Source of the DNA: Apostichopus japonicus
Lineage: Eukaryota; Echinodermata; Holothuroidea; Aspidochirotida; Stichopodidae
Reading direction: 5' to 3'
NCBI RefSeq assembly: GCF_037975245.1
Contig: NC_092565.1
Location: 15,157,499 to 15,221,498, forward strand
DNA: 64,000 bases
Shown: positions 1-20,200 of the stretch, one piece after another
How the letters are laid out: each line of letters opens with the position of its first letter
How positions within the stretch are numbered: the stretch's first letter is position 1
Program-made: the position numbers and the translations under genes
The notes under the pieces: generated by a model
The model's database searches: none
Told to the model about the DNA's origin: nothing
Seen by the model: only the letters and a program-made list of their open reading frames with translations

Positions 1-447
1 ATAAGACCGGGTAAATTGCCGAGACGTGAAATCACCATCTTCTCCCTTTTCTTCGTGTTTTCCTTCGATTTTCAGAGTTTTGTCAACGATTTTGACTGAT
101 ATTTCGTCAGGTTTAAATGCCTCGCCAAGATCTACTGAGACTTTGAATTTATCTGGTGTTTGTTCGTCGAGTGAAGAGTCAACCGATTTCGCTTTGCCTT
201 CTGATGAAGTCTCCTTCTTGTTAACTCGCTCTCTTAATTTGAGAAGCAAGGATGGAAAAGTAATGTCTTTATCATCAAACTCGTCATCGGCAAGCGATTG
301 CAGCAACTGTGAGATAGTTCCAAGAGAAGATGGATTTTCGGATTGACGACGGTATTGATATCGCGGTCTTACAGAACCGTGAAAACCGCAGCAAGGATAT
401 GTCGTACGCTGAAGGCCAAATGATGGAATAACAAATACCGATGCCAT
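1..447 (-). CDS. Small heat-shock protein (alpha-crystallin family), 3' end cut by window
   Basis: Seen: 149 codons open from ATG at 447-445 to the window edge, no intron. The N-terminus (MASVFVIPSFG) matches the start of the divergent neighbour (MEPVYFIPTYG). After a variable Ser/Asp-rich stretch an alpha-crystallin domain begins near residue 98 (DKFKVSVDLGEAF) and continues through IEGKHEEKGEDG to QFTRSY, where the window ends about halfway through the domain. Known: sHSPs are ATP-independent cytosolic chaperones that hold unfolding clients during stress. The start is supported by alignment with the paralogue. Shares a 1.2-kb divergent promoter with the gene starting at 1657. The missing part should hold the rest of the domain and the C-terminal tail. 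Confidence 0.9.
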   Translation of the reverse strand, partial: MASVFVIPSFGLQRTTYPCCGFHGSVRPRYQYRRQSENPSSLGTISQLLQSLADDEFDDKDITFPSLLLKLRERVNKKETSSEGKAKSVDSSLDEQTPDKFKVSVDLGEAFKPDEISVKIVDKTLKIEGKHEEKGEDGDFTSRQFTRSY

Positions 448-642
448 TTTCCAAGTAGTATTTGCTTCTTGACTGTCTTCAAAGATGGAGTTGTTTAGTT
501 GAGTAGTCAATGAAATATCGTATAAGCAGATTGAGTAAATTGTCTGGCTGTGAACGTCCTATTAGAACCACAAATATCAGTTTTCTTGTACTAGCTGCCC
601 TCTGAAGCTGTGATTGAATGACTGGTTAGCAGATTCCGCTGG

Positions 643-650
643 ATATTTAA
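643..650 (-). promoter_or_regulatory. TATA-like box of the left sHSP gene
   Basis: Minus-strand TTAAATAT about 195 bp upstream of the ATG at 447, mirroring the distance on the right-hand gene. A CAGCTTC motif follows about 30 bp downstream. Confidence 0.5.
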
Positions 651-670
651 GCAATCTAATATCCACGACG

Positions 671-678
671 GAATCTTC
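671..678. promoter_or_regulatory. Heat-shock half-element pair GAAnnTTC
   Basis: GAATCTTC, two inverted nGAAn pentamers with correct 5-bp phasing, about 20 bp upstream of the left TATA-like box. A second such pair, GAATATTC, is at 791-798. Two pentamers alone are a weak HSF site; position supports function. Confidence 0.4.
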
Positions 679-961
679 CAGTAACTACTCGTAAGTCACA
701 ACAGAGACACATGTAGTAATAATCATGACCTTGCAATTTGTATGTTCGAGAAAATAGGCGCCTTCTGACATCAGCCGCGCCTACTGACATGAATATTCAT
801 ATATCCTTCCAGCTTTTCAATTCCAAGTGACATAACTGAAGCGCTGAGTAATTTACGCAACAAAGCCTCACTAGTTAACTTTACAACATGTCAATTTACA
901 AAATGAATACTACAAATTTCTTTGGCAGTTGAAAGAAGAGCCTTTTGAGTCCTACGTAACA

Positions 962-1020
962 GTTGCACCAGTCCTTTCTACACAGATCGAGAAGAATTGT
1001 GTAGAAAGGACTGGTGCAAC
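962..1020. repeat. Perfect 22-bp inverted repeat (hairpin or cruciform) in the sHSP promoter
   Basis: Arms at 962-983 and 999-1020 (left arm starts GTTGCACCAGTCC, right arm ends GGACTGGTGCAAC) are exact reverse complements separated by 15 bp. It sits near the middle of the divergent promoter. No target-site duplication is evident, so a foldback transposon is not shown. The short frame across it has no coding support. Confidence 0.85.
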
Positions 1021-1286
1021 CTTTCCTACAGTGTTTACAAATACGTATCAATTCATTGCTCCGCCTACAAATCGTTCAGGATCCGATATAGCAAAGTTAG
1101 TTCGGGGTTTTTTTTCTCCGGTTAAAAAGTTGAAATGAAGTTCATTAGCGTCAAATTATATGAAGAAGTTTGTATGATGAAGATATGTCATATATTCAGG
1201 CACTGGCTGCAAAGAGAGAAAAGGTATTTTATTCTAAATGCAGGACGTAAAACGTACGATTCATTTTGAAAATAATCATAGACAAA

Positions 1287-1335
1287 GTAGGCGGGGCCTA
1301 TTCGAAAGTCCCATTTTCAATTAAGTAGGCGGGGC
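1287..1335 (+). promoter_or_regulatory. Duplicated GC box AGTAGGCGGGGC
   Basis: Two copies 38 bp apart, 112-160 bp upstream of the right TATA box. GGCGGGGC matches the core bound by Sp/KLF factors. A variant lies on the opposite strand beside the left gene. Confidence 0.5.
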
Positions 1336-1342
1336 ATCATAC

Positions 1343-1360
1343 GAAGTTTCTCGTTTCTTC
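1343..1360. promoter_or_regulatory. Heat-shock element
   Basis: Pentamer phasing is GAA at 1343, TTC at 1348, GTT at 1353 and TTC at 1358. Three of four modules match the HSF consensus at exact 5-bp spacing, about 87 bp upstream of the TATA box. Confidence 0.65.
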
Positions 1361-1446
1361 GCGTAGTTACCATTGCTCAGTCATTCGAATACTCCACTTC
1401 AGCAGACTGCAGTATCTAGAATTTGCTAGATAATCGGGACATTCTG

Positions 1447-1454
1447 TATAAATA
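1447..1454 (+). promoter_or_regulatory. TATA box of the right sHSP gene
   Basis: TATAAATA about 200 bp upstream of the chosen ATG (1657), implying a 5' UTR of about 180 nt. Strong TATA boxes are typical of inducible heat-shock genes. Confidence 0.7.
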
Positions 1455-1656
1455 CTGGAATAATTCCCCCGGCCTTACATTCTCGATCAGCTTTCAAAGA
1501 AGCAACAACTAGCAATTCGTCACAGAACTGCGATAAAGCAAAACTAACGGTGTACTTTCTGACAAGACCTAACATCGTAGTAAACTGAATATTGACATTT
1601 TTCTCCATCGTTTGAAACACTTTGATCGTCGCCAGAAAATAGTCAGCCGTTTTGAA

Positions 1657-2298
1657 ATGGAACCTGTTTACTTTATTCCAACGTATGGCTTCCACCGGGC
1701 ACGACGTCAACCGCAAAGTGAATGCCGCCGTTTGAATCTTTCTTCACGGTTATTGCAACTGCTTGATGACAGCGATCTCTATTATTGTGACTCTTCTCAG
1801 CCTTCATTATACTTTCATACAAGGAAGCCCGGTACCAAGGAGTCACCAGGGGACAGTGATTCAAAACCACCAAAACAAGAAGAGAAGCCTGACAGGTTCG
1901 TTGTTTCAACCAAGCTTGGCGATGCATTCTCTCCCGAGGAGTTATCAGTCAAGGTTGTCGGGAAATCTCTAAGAATCGAAGGAAAACACGAGGAGAAAGG
2001 AGAGGATGGCGAGTTCTCATCTCAACAATTTACCCGAATTTATCAAATCCCTGATGACGTCGACCTGGAACAACTGACGTCATCATTTTCAAGCGAGGGC
2101 GTGCTTTATGTCGAGGCCCCGAGATTGGTGAAAGAGGAGCTCAAGCCTACTGAGAGAAACATCCCGATCGAACAAAGGGAGGAAGCTCCAGCTATTGGAA
2201 ATGAGAGGACAGAGGAAGAGGAAAGAAGCGAATCAAACGAAGATGGGGAAACAAAAGATCTTGCTACAGAGAAGGAGGAAGTTGCAGTGGAAGAATGA
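1657..2298 (+). CDS. Small heat-shock protein (alpha-crystallin family), 213 aa
   Basis: Seen: intronless frame with an alpha-crystallin domain at about residues 79-160 (DRFVVSTKLGDAF ... SEGVLYVEAPRL). A short N-terminal arm holds LLQLLDD. A C-terminal IPI (NIPIEQ) matches the family I-x-I motif that docks on a neighbouring domain during oligomer assembly. A long Glu-rich tail ends EEVAVEE. An in-frame ATG lies 45 nt upstream (1612); 1657 is preferred because MEPVYFIPTYG aligns with the start of the divergent paralogue. Known: cytosolic stress chaperone. The tail is longer and more acidic than in typical sHSPs of about 160-200 aa. Inducible regulation is inferred from the heat-shock element and TATA box. 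Confidence 0.93.
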   Translation: MEPVYFIPTYGFHRARRQPQSECRRLNLSSRLLQLLDDSDLYYCDSSQPSLYFHTRKPGTKESPGDSDSKPPKQEEKPDRFVVSTKLGDAFSPEELSVKVVGKSLRIEGKHEEKGEDGEFSSQQFTRIYQIPDDVDLEQLTSSFSSEGVLYVEAPRLVKEELKPTERNIPIEQREEAPAIGNERTEEEERSESNEDGETKDLATEKEEVAVEE

Positions 2299-2442
2299 AA
2301 TATCTCAATCAACTATATTTACCAAACTGTACGTGTAAGACCGTAACAATTGATTATACCAATAGTAGTGTGCTTCACTCTTTTTTGTTGTTGTATCAGT
2401 GAGGAGTATTTGGATAGGTGAATCAGTCATTATTTATGTAAA

Positions 2443-3072
2443 TATTTATCTGTAAGGGTGGGGTATACCGTAAATTTCAATGGCATATGATGTACCATAA
2501 GGGGGGGGGGTGGAGAATAGGTTATGTGAAGGAATGCTTTGTTATGGAGTAGCATTAACATCATTATCATCCATGTAATTGCTGATGCAAATTGAGAATA
2601 TAGTAAGTTATCTAAGGTATATTAAGTTAATATCAACTTGTTAATTTTTTTTCGTATTTTTCTCTTCTTTGTGAATGGACAGATTTGAATGATTGGAGAA
2701 AAATGTGTACAAACTCTTACCTGGAAGTACGTTGTATAATTAACATTGACATCTATATATTTATCTGTAAGGGTGGGGTATATTTAAGAAGGTATATTTC
2801 TGGATATAATAACTACTCATTTAGGGGGGGGGGATGGAGAATAGTTTATATGGTGGAATGTTTTTCTATGGAGTAACATTAACATCATTATCATCTACAT
2901 AAATGCAGACACAATGTGAGAATATATTAAGTTAATATTAAGTTAATATTAAGTTATCAACTTTTTCACATTTTCCTCTTCTATTGTGAAAGGACAAATT
3001 TTGAATTATTTGGAGAAATATTGTATACAAAAATCTTACCTGGAAGTATGTGGTATAATTTACACTGATTGT
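2443..3072 (+). repeat. Tandem duplication, period about 315 bp
   Basis: Copy 1 at 2443-2757 and copy 2 at 2758-3072 share TATCTGTAAGGGTGGGGTAT, a G-run followed by GGAGAATAG, ATTAACATCATTATCATC and CTTACCTGGAAGTA in the same order, with point differences and indels. It lies in the probable 3' UTR or downstream flank of the sHSP gene. Confidence 0.85.
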
Positions 3073-3299
3073 TACTTTTTTTTGTTTCCTAATTATTATT
3101 AATGACATGGATAGTTGCCTAATCACCAGATTTATTTAAGATGCACATTACAATGAGCATAGACTTATCAATGTTGTTCATATCAGTCGTGTCTGAAATT
3201 TAATACTTAAAAGTTAATTAATATTGCTAGACAGAAAATAGCACAGGTCTTCTATACATGGCCAATTGTAATTTGAAGTTGTATTTGAGTTCATCTTGA

Positions 3300-3305
3300 A
3301 ATAAA
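3300..3305 (+). terminator. Candidate polyadenylation signal AATAAA for the right sHSP gene
   Basis: First AATAAA seen downstream of the sHSP stop, giving a 3' UTR of about 1 kb that would include the 315-bp tandem duplication. Confidence 0.4.
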
Positions 3306-3599
3306 ACATGTTAAGTTATACAGAGTACATAGCAATACCATATTCATTTGTCTTTTCTGTCTCTCTTGTCCACGATTGTTCAAGAATATTGGTGCTAAGA
3401 AATTATTTGACTCAAATTATTGATGACTTGAAGGTGAAATTCCATGACAGAGTAAAACATTACTGAGCTGTCCATACAATGCTGCTACACTGTTCCCTGC
3501 TTTCACTTCTTCTTCCAGTACTTTCCCCTCTCCAACTTCCCACTCTCTTCTTCTCGGTCTCTTGCCAAGTTCCTCCAACCATCTCATTCCTCCTTCTTA

Positions 3600-3835
3600 A
3601 GCCCGGGTCACATCTGCGCGATTCAACACGCGATTCAACTCGCAATACAATTGAAGGTTGAATAGTGTAGTTAGACACGGGTATCAACTTGTTGCGCAAT
3701 AAAAGTTTGCGCCATCGATTTGCAATAGAGCAAATGTCCTAATCAGCGCAACTTCTTTGAAGCAACTTTTCTGATTCGCGTGATTTTAGTTGCGAGTTGA
3801 ATCGCGTGTTGAATCGCGCAGATGTGACCCAGGCT
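3600..3835. mobile_element. Non-autonomous DNA element (MITE), PIF/Harbinger-like
   Basis: Terminal inverted repeats of about 45 bp (outer part AGCCYGGGTCACATCTGCGC, then two ATTCAAC-type half repeats) flank a 236-bp element. TTA directly abuts both ends (3597-3599 and 3836-3838), matching the 3-bp TTA/TAA target duplications of PIF/Harbinger elements. No coding capacity. Confidence 0.75.
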
Positions 3836-4700
3836 TTAGGTCAAGTCAATTCCCTCTTGTACCAACAAAGTCACCTAACCACTGCTGCTCAATGCATGCC
3901 TTTGAAGCTATTGGTGGAACTAAAGTGAAAGGATTGTTTTTCTTTTATGGAACTGACAATCACAGTGACTGAATGATAAAAGCAATTGCTGTAAAATTAT
4001 TATTATTTTTTTTTTGCACTCCTTTGTGTGGTAAACCTAGATGAAATGCTCTCTCAGCTTATGAATGATTCTAAGCAAAAAACAAACAGTTAAGGTATTT
4101 CTTCTACACAAAGTTGCATTTGTTAAAATATTAATCTAAAAATATCATCATCATTTAAAACATTTCAAAACCAATAAATCTGCTTAAGTCAAGATGACAT
4201 CCCTACAACACCACACCATTTTTACCTCAGTAGCTGCTCATGCTTGGAACCTTACATTTCGAAAAACCCAATGACTTGAACACAAATATTATGCTTCTGA
4301 TCAGAGTGATTGAATACAACTGATATGCTTGTACATACTCCTTGGCAGTATATATATACTAAGGGCACTTTAGTGTTAGTTCCTATAATGGTTAAGTACC
4401 AGTGCAGTATGGTTTAACAGTTCACATGCAAACAGCTAATAATACAGCTCAAGAGCTTATAATAAGCTAGTGCTTTAATAAGAAACTGCATTTGGGGTTT
4501 CAGTCTGACCACAGATGTGTAATAATTGGAAATGTTTCATCATATTTGACAACAAACTTAAAATAACTGGCAAATCTGCTTCAATATACATAAACAAGTT
4601 GCCAAGGTCCCAAGGTCAATAGTTCTTGTATCTTAACTTGGCTATTTAAACATGTCAAACAGCCAAGAAAAACAATCATGATAACAATAATGATCAGCAG

Positions 4701-4965
4701 TTATTTTTATGACGCTTAAGCGACCACAAATGTGAGAGAAAACTGCAAGGGCTTATGGCTTACACGTCGGGTGGCTTCCAATTCAACATTATTAACTAAA
4801 ATTTGGAATCTTTTCAATTTAGAAGTCCTTTCAAATGAAAAAACCGTAGATTGCTCTTGGATAAAAAACCCACCTTACTGTGACCCGGCCGGGTATCGAA
4901 CCCGGAACCTCCCGATTGCTAAGTCTCTTTGCTTCAAATGCAACCACATTTATCCACTAGAATAA
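4701..4965 (-). mobile_element. tRNA-derived SINE, family B copy 1
   Basis: The minus strand has a Pol III B-box-like GGGTTCGATACCC (4891-4905) and a degraded A-box region near 4955. The body and tail match the copy at 29396-29674 (shared GTTGAATTGGAAGCCACCCG and CCATAAGCCCTTGC). Confidence 0.75.
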
Positions 4966-5632
4966 CTAGTTAGAATCATACCATCATACCTTGATGACAT
5001 AGGTTACACAGAAATTCATATAACAGAATTCCAATTGTCTGGGAGCTGTAAGTCACTTTGGGAGCTACAGCCAATGGTATATTATTTGTAAGCCAAATAC
5101 AGTATGATCAGGGCAGGGAGGTGTTACAGATGGAGAAACAATGCTCTCTACATATATAGCCACCATATCAGGTAATTAGTACCTGAGAGTTGTATGATTG
5201 ACAGGCCTATTCATTAAGCCTTGGCACTAACTATGATTACATTAATCAAGGGTGTGAATCAGAGCTCAAGATTACAGGTGGCAAACAAGCATAGTTTCAA
5301 AGCTTAGTGCTTCATGTTCCCTCCATCTGTATCTATTCTTTCATCTGTACAAACTTTGTAAGAAACTCTCAATGGTTCCTTATCCTTCCAACTAACCTAG
5401 GCCTGACCTTTATGGCTCCCTGGAATCTTCCTATAACATATCCCTTCCCATCCTGGTTCTTTGGAGTTAAATGGGGGGGTGTTGTTGGGGGGGGGGGCTT
5501 TGGCTACTATACATCTCTCCCTTCCTATACATACTCCACATTAAACCAGATGTTTTTAGCAGAGTTATCCTCACGGTATCTTCCTGGCATTCTGTTGGCA
5601 TGGAGTAATGGTCACACACCCTACAAACTTGT

Positions 5633-14222
<8,590 letters not shown>

Positions 14223-16741
14223 GAAGATGTTTAGAGCTGGAATAAAACATTCTTTTCATTAATCTAATGCCAAGATTTTTGACGAAAAAAATCATACAGT
14301 ATGTTGAATGTTCAGTCCACCACAGAAGTATTTTCATATCGCATTGGGTCAATGCAGTTTTGTATCTACAATATTCATATTTGATTGATAAAATTCAAAC
14401 CTTAGGATAACTGTCGTTATCCAATTAGATTACAATACCACAAATGCTAAGGTGACCAAATTTTTTACAGGAAATCTGAGGACATGATATTGATGCTGAC
14501 CTTTTCCTCCTCCCTTCCTCCCAAGCTATGGAAACGGAGTTAATCAGGAATTAGGCCTACACAGTTCACTATTCTTTTGGCTGCTGGAAGATTAACACAA
14601 CCTACCAGCTAAGCAAAGATGGAACCTAGACAATGCAGATATTACAGAACTGTTAACCAACATTATGCACATGCAGACATGTACTGTACATTCACATGCA
14701 GACTCAAGGATTTCTGACTGTGCAGTGGTAACCATCCTCCAACCCATCCCTCTTCTCACAGCAGCCTTAATTCTGTTTGCCAAGAGCTGTCAAATTGTGC
14801 AAGTCAATTATATCACTCAGTACCATACTATTGCCATAGGCTATCAATTTCTACTCCTTGCAGAAATTGTGGCTGATTTTTATACTCGTCTCATAACATG
14901 CCAAATACTGTATTGGATTGAATATTGTGGACCTGCAGATTATTTCCATGGACTCCTGTCATCTATGGGGAGTGAAAATTGTGTAGGCCACTCTGAGTCT
15001 GATTGGTAGTAATTGCCACACATATGCTAATGGCTAATGCCTGCTTCTTTCATAATAGGAACATGTGTGCCTAATTACATACAGTTCCGAATATCTAATA
15101 ATAGTCATTTCATCATAATAATAGTCATTTCATCATAAGTATACAAGGAATATCTACCATGTGAGATGTAACGTTAATTCCCTAGTGTCCGACAACTTAT
15201 GAATACCTAAATTTAAGAGTTCGGTCGTTCGCAGAACTGGTTAGTATTCGTTTGACTTACGGTTAGTTGTGACTTTAGCCTACCGTGAGCCTAACTCAGT
15301 TAAGCCTAGGGTCTAACTTAGTCCTAAGTTCACTTTTACAACTTTGACATGACAATCACATTTCCCAAGAACTCAATGTGATGTCTAAGGATGTAGGGTT
15401 AGGTGCGTTAGTTTTACCAGTAAGTACTCCTCGTAGACATATCGTATCGACACAGACTTGGTGCTTGGTTAGCCAGTGTGCTGGTTTTACTGTGGCCCAT
15501 GTGTATACACGACTGCATGAATGCGAGCGATGACAACAGTTCAATGACCTTTGGTGGTGTCACACTGCTAAAGCAATCTTCAGAAACGAATGTCTGGCGA
15601 TAAATCGTATTGCACATGGAAGTTATCTTTGTACACTTCGTATTGCCCATAGAAGTTATCATGTACCTCAAATCCGAGAACTAAATATCTATCATTTAGT
15701 ATTTGCTTCGGATGGCTAGATATTCAATGGCATTACTTACAACATTCCATTGCATCAGCACGTTGGCCAAAGAGTTGTTTATGGATCTTAAAAAATCGCC
15801 TTTTACCCCCCTTGAAGGAATCAACGCATTTGTATGAAGGGTTTACCGAATTAGGGCTTTTTATTCCACTGACAATTATTACTTTACTGATGTGCTGAGA
15901 ACAGAACAATATCGTATACTTATTGGTCATTGAAAACTTGGCCATATGATAATTCTATTGTTGAAGTTGTAACTGCCCTCTATTGTGTTGCTTTCTTTGC
16001 ACAGCTTCCCAGACTGACCATTTATGCCATTGTGTAGACCTTACCAAGCAACTTGAAAGATAAAAGTTAGGCAAATGAAAACACTGGATATGAACTTCTC
16101 TTGATTGACCGTAGTATATTTGGTGTCATCCTTAGATCCAAGAGATTCAAATTATCAACAAGATTTACACAATTTTTTTTTATGCATGTTGACTTTGGAA
16201 CAGGAACTAACAGAATATAAAAAATGTCTTAACCCATGCTTCGCAATTTAACCTTTGACAAAGGTCCAAAATGAGCATATGAAAGATACTTCAAATAACA
16301 CACAAAGGATTATGAGAAACAAACTTACCATTGGCCATAATCATTGTGATATAAAAGCTTGATGATGAGTAATAATAACTTTATTCTGAAGTGCACGCCC
16401 CTCGTACCCCTCCATGAAGTAAACACCCAAATATTAGACAAATACAAAATTAGAGATTAAACATTACTTGTTCCTCTCACTGTATTAAAGGACACTGTCT
16501 GTTTCCTGAGAAGGTTCCTGGCATACCTGATACCACATCAAGAGCATATGTCCTTCTTCAGAACATTAAACTTCTTGGGTCTGTCAGTAATCTGTTAATT
16601 CATCAATGGTTGTAAAAAGAAAATCAGGAACAAGAAGAACAAAACCCCTATAATAAGCCTTCTCTATCATCCCTGCCTGCTTGCCCCCCCTGCCTTCCCC
16701 CTCCCTCCCACATAGCGGCTGGTGGTACTTAGATGACTCAG

Positions 16742-16853
16742 TTGTACTAAAACACAACTACCTTTTGGCAGGCCAAATACTGGAAACGAATCAAGAGTTG
16801 CACTAAAACACAACTACCTTTTGGCAGGCCAAATACTGGAAACGAATCAAGAG
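16742..16853 (+). repeat. 56-bp tandem duplication
   Basis: Two nearly identical units (ACTAAAACACAACTACC ... GAATCAAGAG) at 16742-16797 and 16798-16853. A recent local duplication. Confidence 0.95.
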
Positions 16854-17204
16854 TTGCATTAATTTTCTTTACATATCTCACAATGCCAAGTTGGGATCTG
16901 GAGACAGCTATCTTATTATAGCCTCGATCAGTCAAAGCCTAAAATCAGTAAAACTTCAAAATTCAAGACATTTGCTGCATCATCATCATCATTAGCATAG
17001 CATAGCATGTTAATTTATTATCATGAGGCAAAACTTAAAAATACTGATAACAGACAAACTTTGGCCTAACCATTACTCCTCCTGGCAAATCCAATATTCT
17101 GCTACAAGTATGGCCGGCTCTAGGGCCAGTTTTATGACCGGTGACCTTGAAATTTTATGATGCAATACGTTTTGTCAACATCCCTGTACCCCAATACTTT
17201 GCCT

Positions 17205-17260
17205 GCATATGCAGACTGCATATGACATGACATATGACTGCATATGCATACATACCTTTC
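17205..17260. repeat. Cluster of short CATATG/GCATATGC palindromes
   Basis: Repeated GCATATGCAG, CTGCATATGAC and ATGCATA self-complementary words within 56 bp. May form small hairpins; each CATATG is also an E-box-like hexamer. No function shown. Confidence 0.5.
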
Positions 17261-20200
17261 ATGTATGCCATTGCCATGGTCTACGATAGCCAATAAACTT
17301 GTTCCACATCTTTCACCAAAGCATTCTTTCCCATTCAATTGTCATTGCAGTAAATATGATTAAAGATTTGTGGTAGCAACTTCGGCAATGTAAATTCACT
17401 TGACTTTTCCCCCTAACCTTGCCTCCTGTCCAACTAACAGCCCCCCCCCCCCACCAAGTTTCCTACTGTGTCAACTAGCATACATTTCCAATTACAAAGG
17501 AATTAGTCTCTTCACTGATAGGTGCTATGTTTTCCAATCCGAAAAAATATGTCTGTTCAATTTCACTTGCAATTCTAGAAATCGATTTCTTCCAACCTTT
17601 TTTATCCAGATTTTAATTTCATGATCGAAGATTTAAAAAAAGAAATAATAATAATTATAAGACAGACCTGGCAGGGAAGTAAGGAAACAGGACGTTAACC
17701 TGCAGAATGCTCTAAGACAAATGAAAACTTCTACTAATAATATATAAAACAAAAACAAACTAAACATGAACAAAAATATGAGTCATGAACAACAAATATG
17801 TTGACGAAAGATGTACCGAAACGAGCTGTCATCATCCAAAAATACACCCAAAATATTTATCAAAATTCCCATCACAGTAGATTTCAAACCATTAATTAGT
17901 CATGTTTTGCATGACTAGAACCCTCCTATTACCAATAAAAACACATTTGGATTTTACCTTCCATCCACCCAGTAATGTAAATTGTAGTTCAAAAGTATTT
18001 CTATGAATGAGCCCTTATTTTCACATATTGAAAGAATGTTTAATTAATCACACTTTTGCATCCATATGACTTTACAGAGAAAACTATTGTTATTGGAGTG
18101 TCAACGGTCTAATTGTTCCACACTATAATCAGAGATAACTTGAAAACCATTCTGACACACTCTTTAATGTGTGTGGGAGATAATCCTCTCCCCCTTTCCA
18201 ATCCTATTTATACACTGGAAGTATCCATCAAATTTCACAAACATTATTAAATCTATTACCAACACATTTAAATCTGGACCTCAAACATCCATCCATACAT
18301 CACACACCATTAATCGTAACCAAATATCCTTATTTAACACTGTAGCTGTTTATCTTGTCTTTCTCAGGGACATGACGCCTGGACAATTACACTTACAAAT
18401 TGTTTGTATGTCTTGATGTAATAAAGAAGCAAATCTAATAGAAACCATCAGGTATAAAAACTCATCCAGGCTGTTCTTGTTTCTCACGAATTAACTGATG
18501 CATTGGATTATTAGCAGTATTTAACTCTTCTTTGATAAAACAGTCACTCATATTGTAGACTTTCCATATCACCTTTCAAGAAAAGACCTTTAAATCAGCT
18601 TTTTACATTTTTTCTTAATAACATTAACAAAAGTTGCTGTGTATAGCCATTGTGAATAATGATGTCTCGAGTCATTGTTCTTTGTCTGTTCTCTTCAATG
18701 GTGTGTATAACAGACACATAAGACAATATCAATCAGTTACCTCATCTAATTTTAGCTCAAGTTTATAGCTTTCAGCTATTCTGGTAGTTTAAGAATAAAG
18801 TTAAAACAATGCACTTCTCGCAATCGTTTACCAATTTACTTTAAACACATATTCATTATGTTTAACTAGATGTGGTTCTGAATGAGACTGAAGATACAGA
18901 CAGATTATTCATGTCATTAATCCCTTCTTGACATAGCCTTTCTTCGTTTGTACAGCACCCTAACCAAACACTTAATCAAACTATGCAGTATCTATCCCCT
19001 CCCCCCACCTATTCCTCCCCTCACCCTCTCTCCCCTCCCCTCCGTAGGATTCAACATAACCTTCAGATTACATCTCTGCTTTGAAGATTTCCAATATTAT
19101 TGCCAATTCATTATTATCTTGCTTATGGAATAATATATGATCACATCATATTAAGTGTCGATTCAGCGAGTGATTGGTTTTGAATCAAGAGTACACAAAT
19201 AGTTGAGAGGGTTTTGGGTAGATATGATGGATATTGTAAGCTTCTTCTAAATCTGTGGCTGCATTAAGATGAAAACAGACTACAAAATGACCTTTAAAAT
19301 AATCCCACGTTGATTCATGTAAGCAAGCCTTCCTATCTGTTTACATTGCAACAAGATGTCTTCCGTCATGCAGTTCACTAGTCTTTTTTACGATGTGTAC
19401 ATGCACTAATGAGAGTCTGCTACCCCTGTACCATATGTGGTGCAGGAAGCATTACAATGGTTATTTAATATCATATTAGACAAACCATAACACAATTACC
19501 AATCTCATAAAAGATGTACCAAAGAGGCCAAAAATTGTACTCTCGAGTCAAAATCAAAATTGCCGGCCTGTTTTCTGCAGTTTCTACGTTGAGTTTTCAT
19601 CTCAAAGGACCTTTTTTGAGATAACCAAGAAATTGAATCCAATTTTGCATGTGTTTGCAGGCACCATTCCATGGGTAAACTTTCAACCTCACTCTCTCAT
19701 CTCTGATAGAAAATTACCATGGTAGGTTGGTAGATAGGAAGAAATTGATTACATGGTGTGATATGGTCACATCAGAAGCCTATTCTTATTCTGAGAATAT
19801 GCACAACAAGTCTTCATTAGTGGGTTACTATGGCAACTTTGAAGTTACATTAAAAATATCAGTTTGTAGCATTGATGGATTTTACTCTGGAGAGTCATAA
19901 ATATACAAGTCATGTATCATTGGTGCAACATGAGTCACATTACATAATCGGTGGGAATGTACTTCTAATGTCTAGGAGAGATAAAACACAGGAAGTAACA
20001 TCGTTCAATTATTCTCGATTACACTGATTGGCTGCTAACGGAGGCACTTTTATGATTCCTGCCAACAGGCAACAGGTTGTAATTTCGGAAAAGCTCAGCA
20101 TTGATCTGCTCCCTAGCTCATTGTTAGATTCAATATTAGTCAGCTTTCAGTGGACAATATTACCAGAGGGAAGAAGAGAACAGAGGCATGACCTTTGTCC

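Larger units (their letters stand above)
448..1656. promoter_or_regulatory. Shared divergent promoter of the two sHSP genes
   Basis: The 1.2 kb between two opposed sHSP start codons. Seen, roughly mirror-symmetric: TATA-like boxes about 200 bp from each start (643-650 and 1447-1454), GC-rich boxes on both sides (AGTAGGCGGGGC twice near 1287-1335; a related AGTAGGCGCGG on the minus strand near 774-785) and GAAnnTTC pairs on both sides. Similar CAGCTT-containing sequences follow each TATA box and may mark the start sites. The centre holds a perfect inverted repeat (962-1020). Inference: heat-inducible bidirectional regulation. Confidence 0.7.
2299..5632. other. Intergenic region between sHSP and the 3' end of PUS1
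   Basis: The two genes converge here. It holds the sHSP 3' UTR with a candidate AATAAA at 3300-3305, a 315-bp tandem duplication, a 236-bp MITE, a SINE copy and short G-runs. No additional coding region was recognised. Confidence 0.6.

Noticed and set aside
26..346. 106-codon plus-strand frame
   Set aside because: Antisense shadow of the left sHSP gene.
929..1138. 69-codon frame across the promoter hairpin
   Set aside because: Internal palindrome and promoter context explain it; no homology or splice context.
14665..15009. 114-codon frame upstream of PUS1
   Set aside because: Composition is intergenic-like and no domain is recognised. It could only be kept with transcript evidence.
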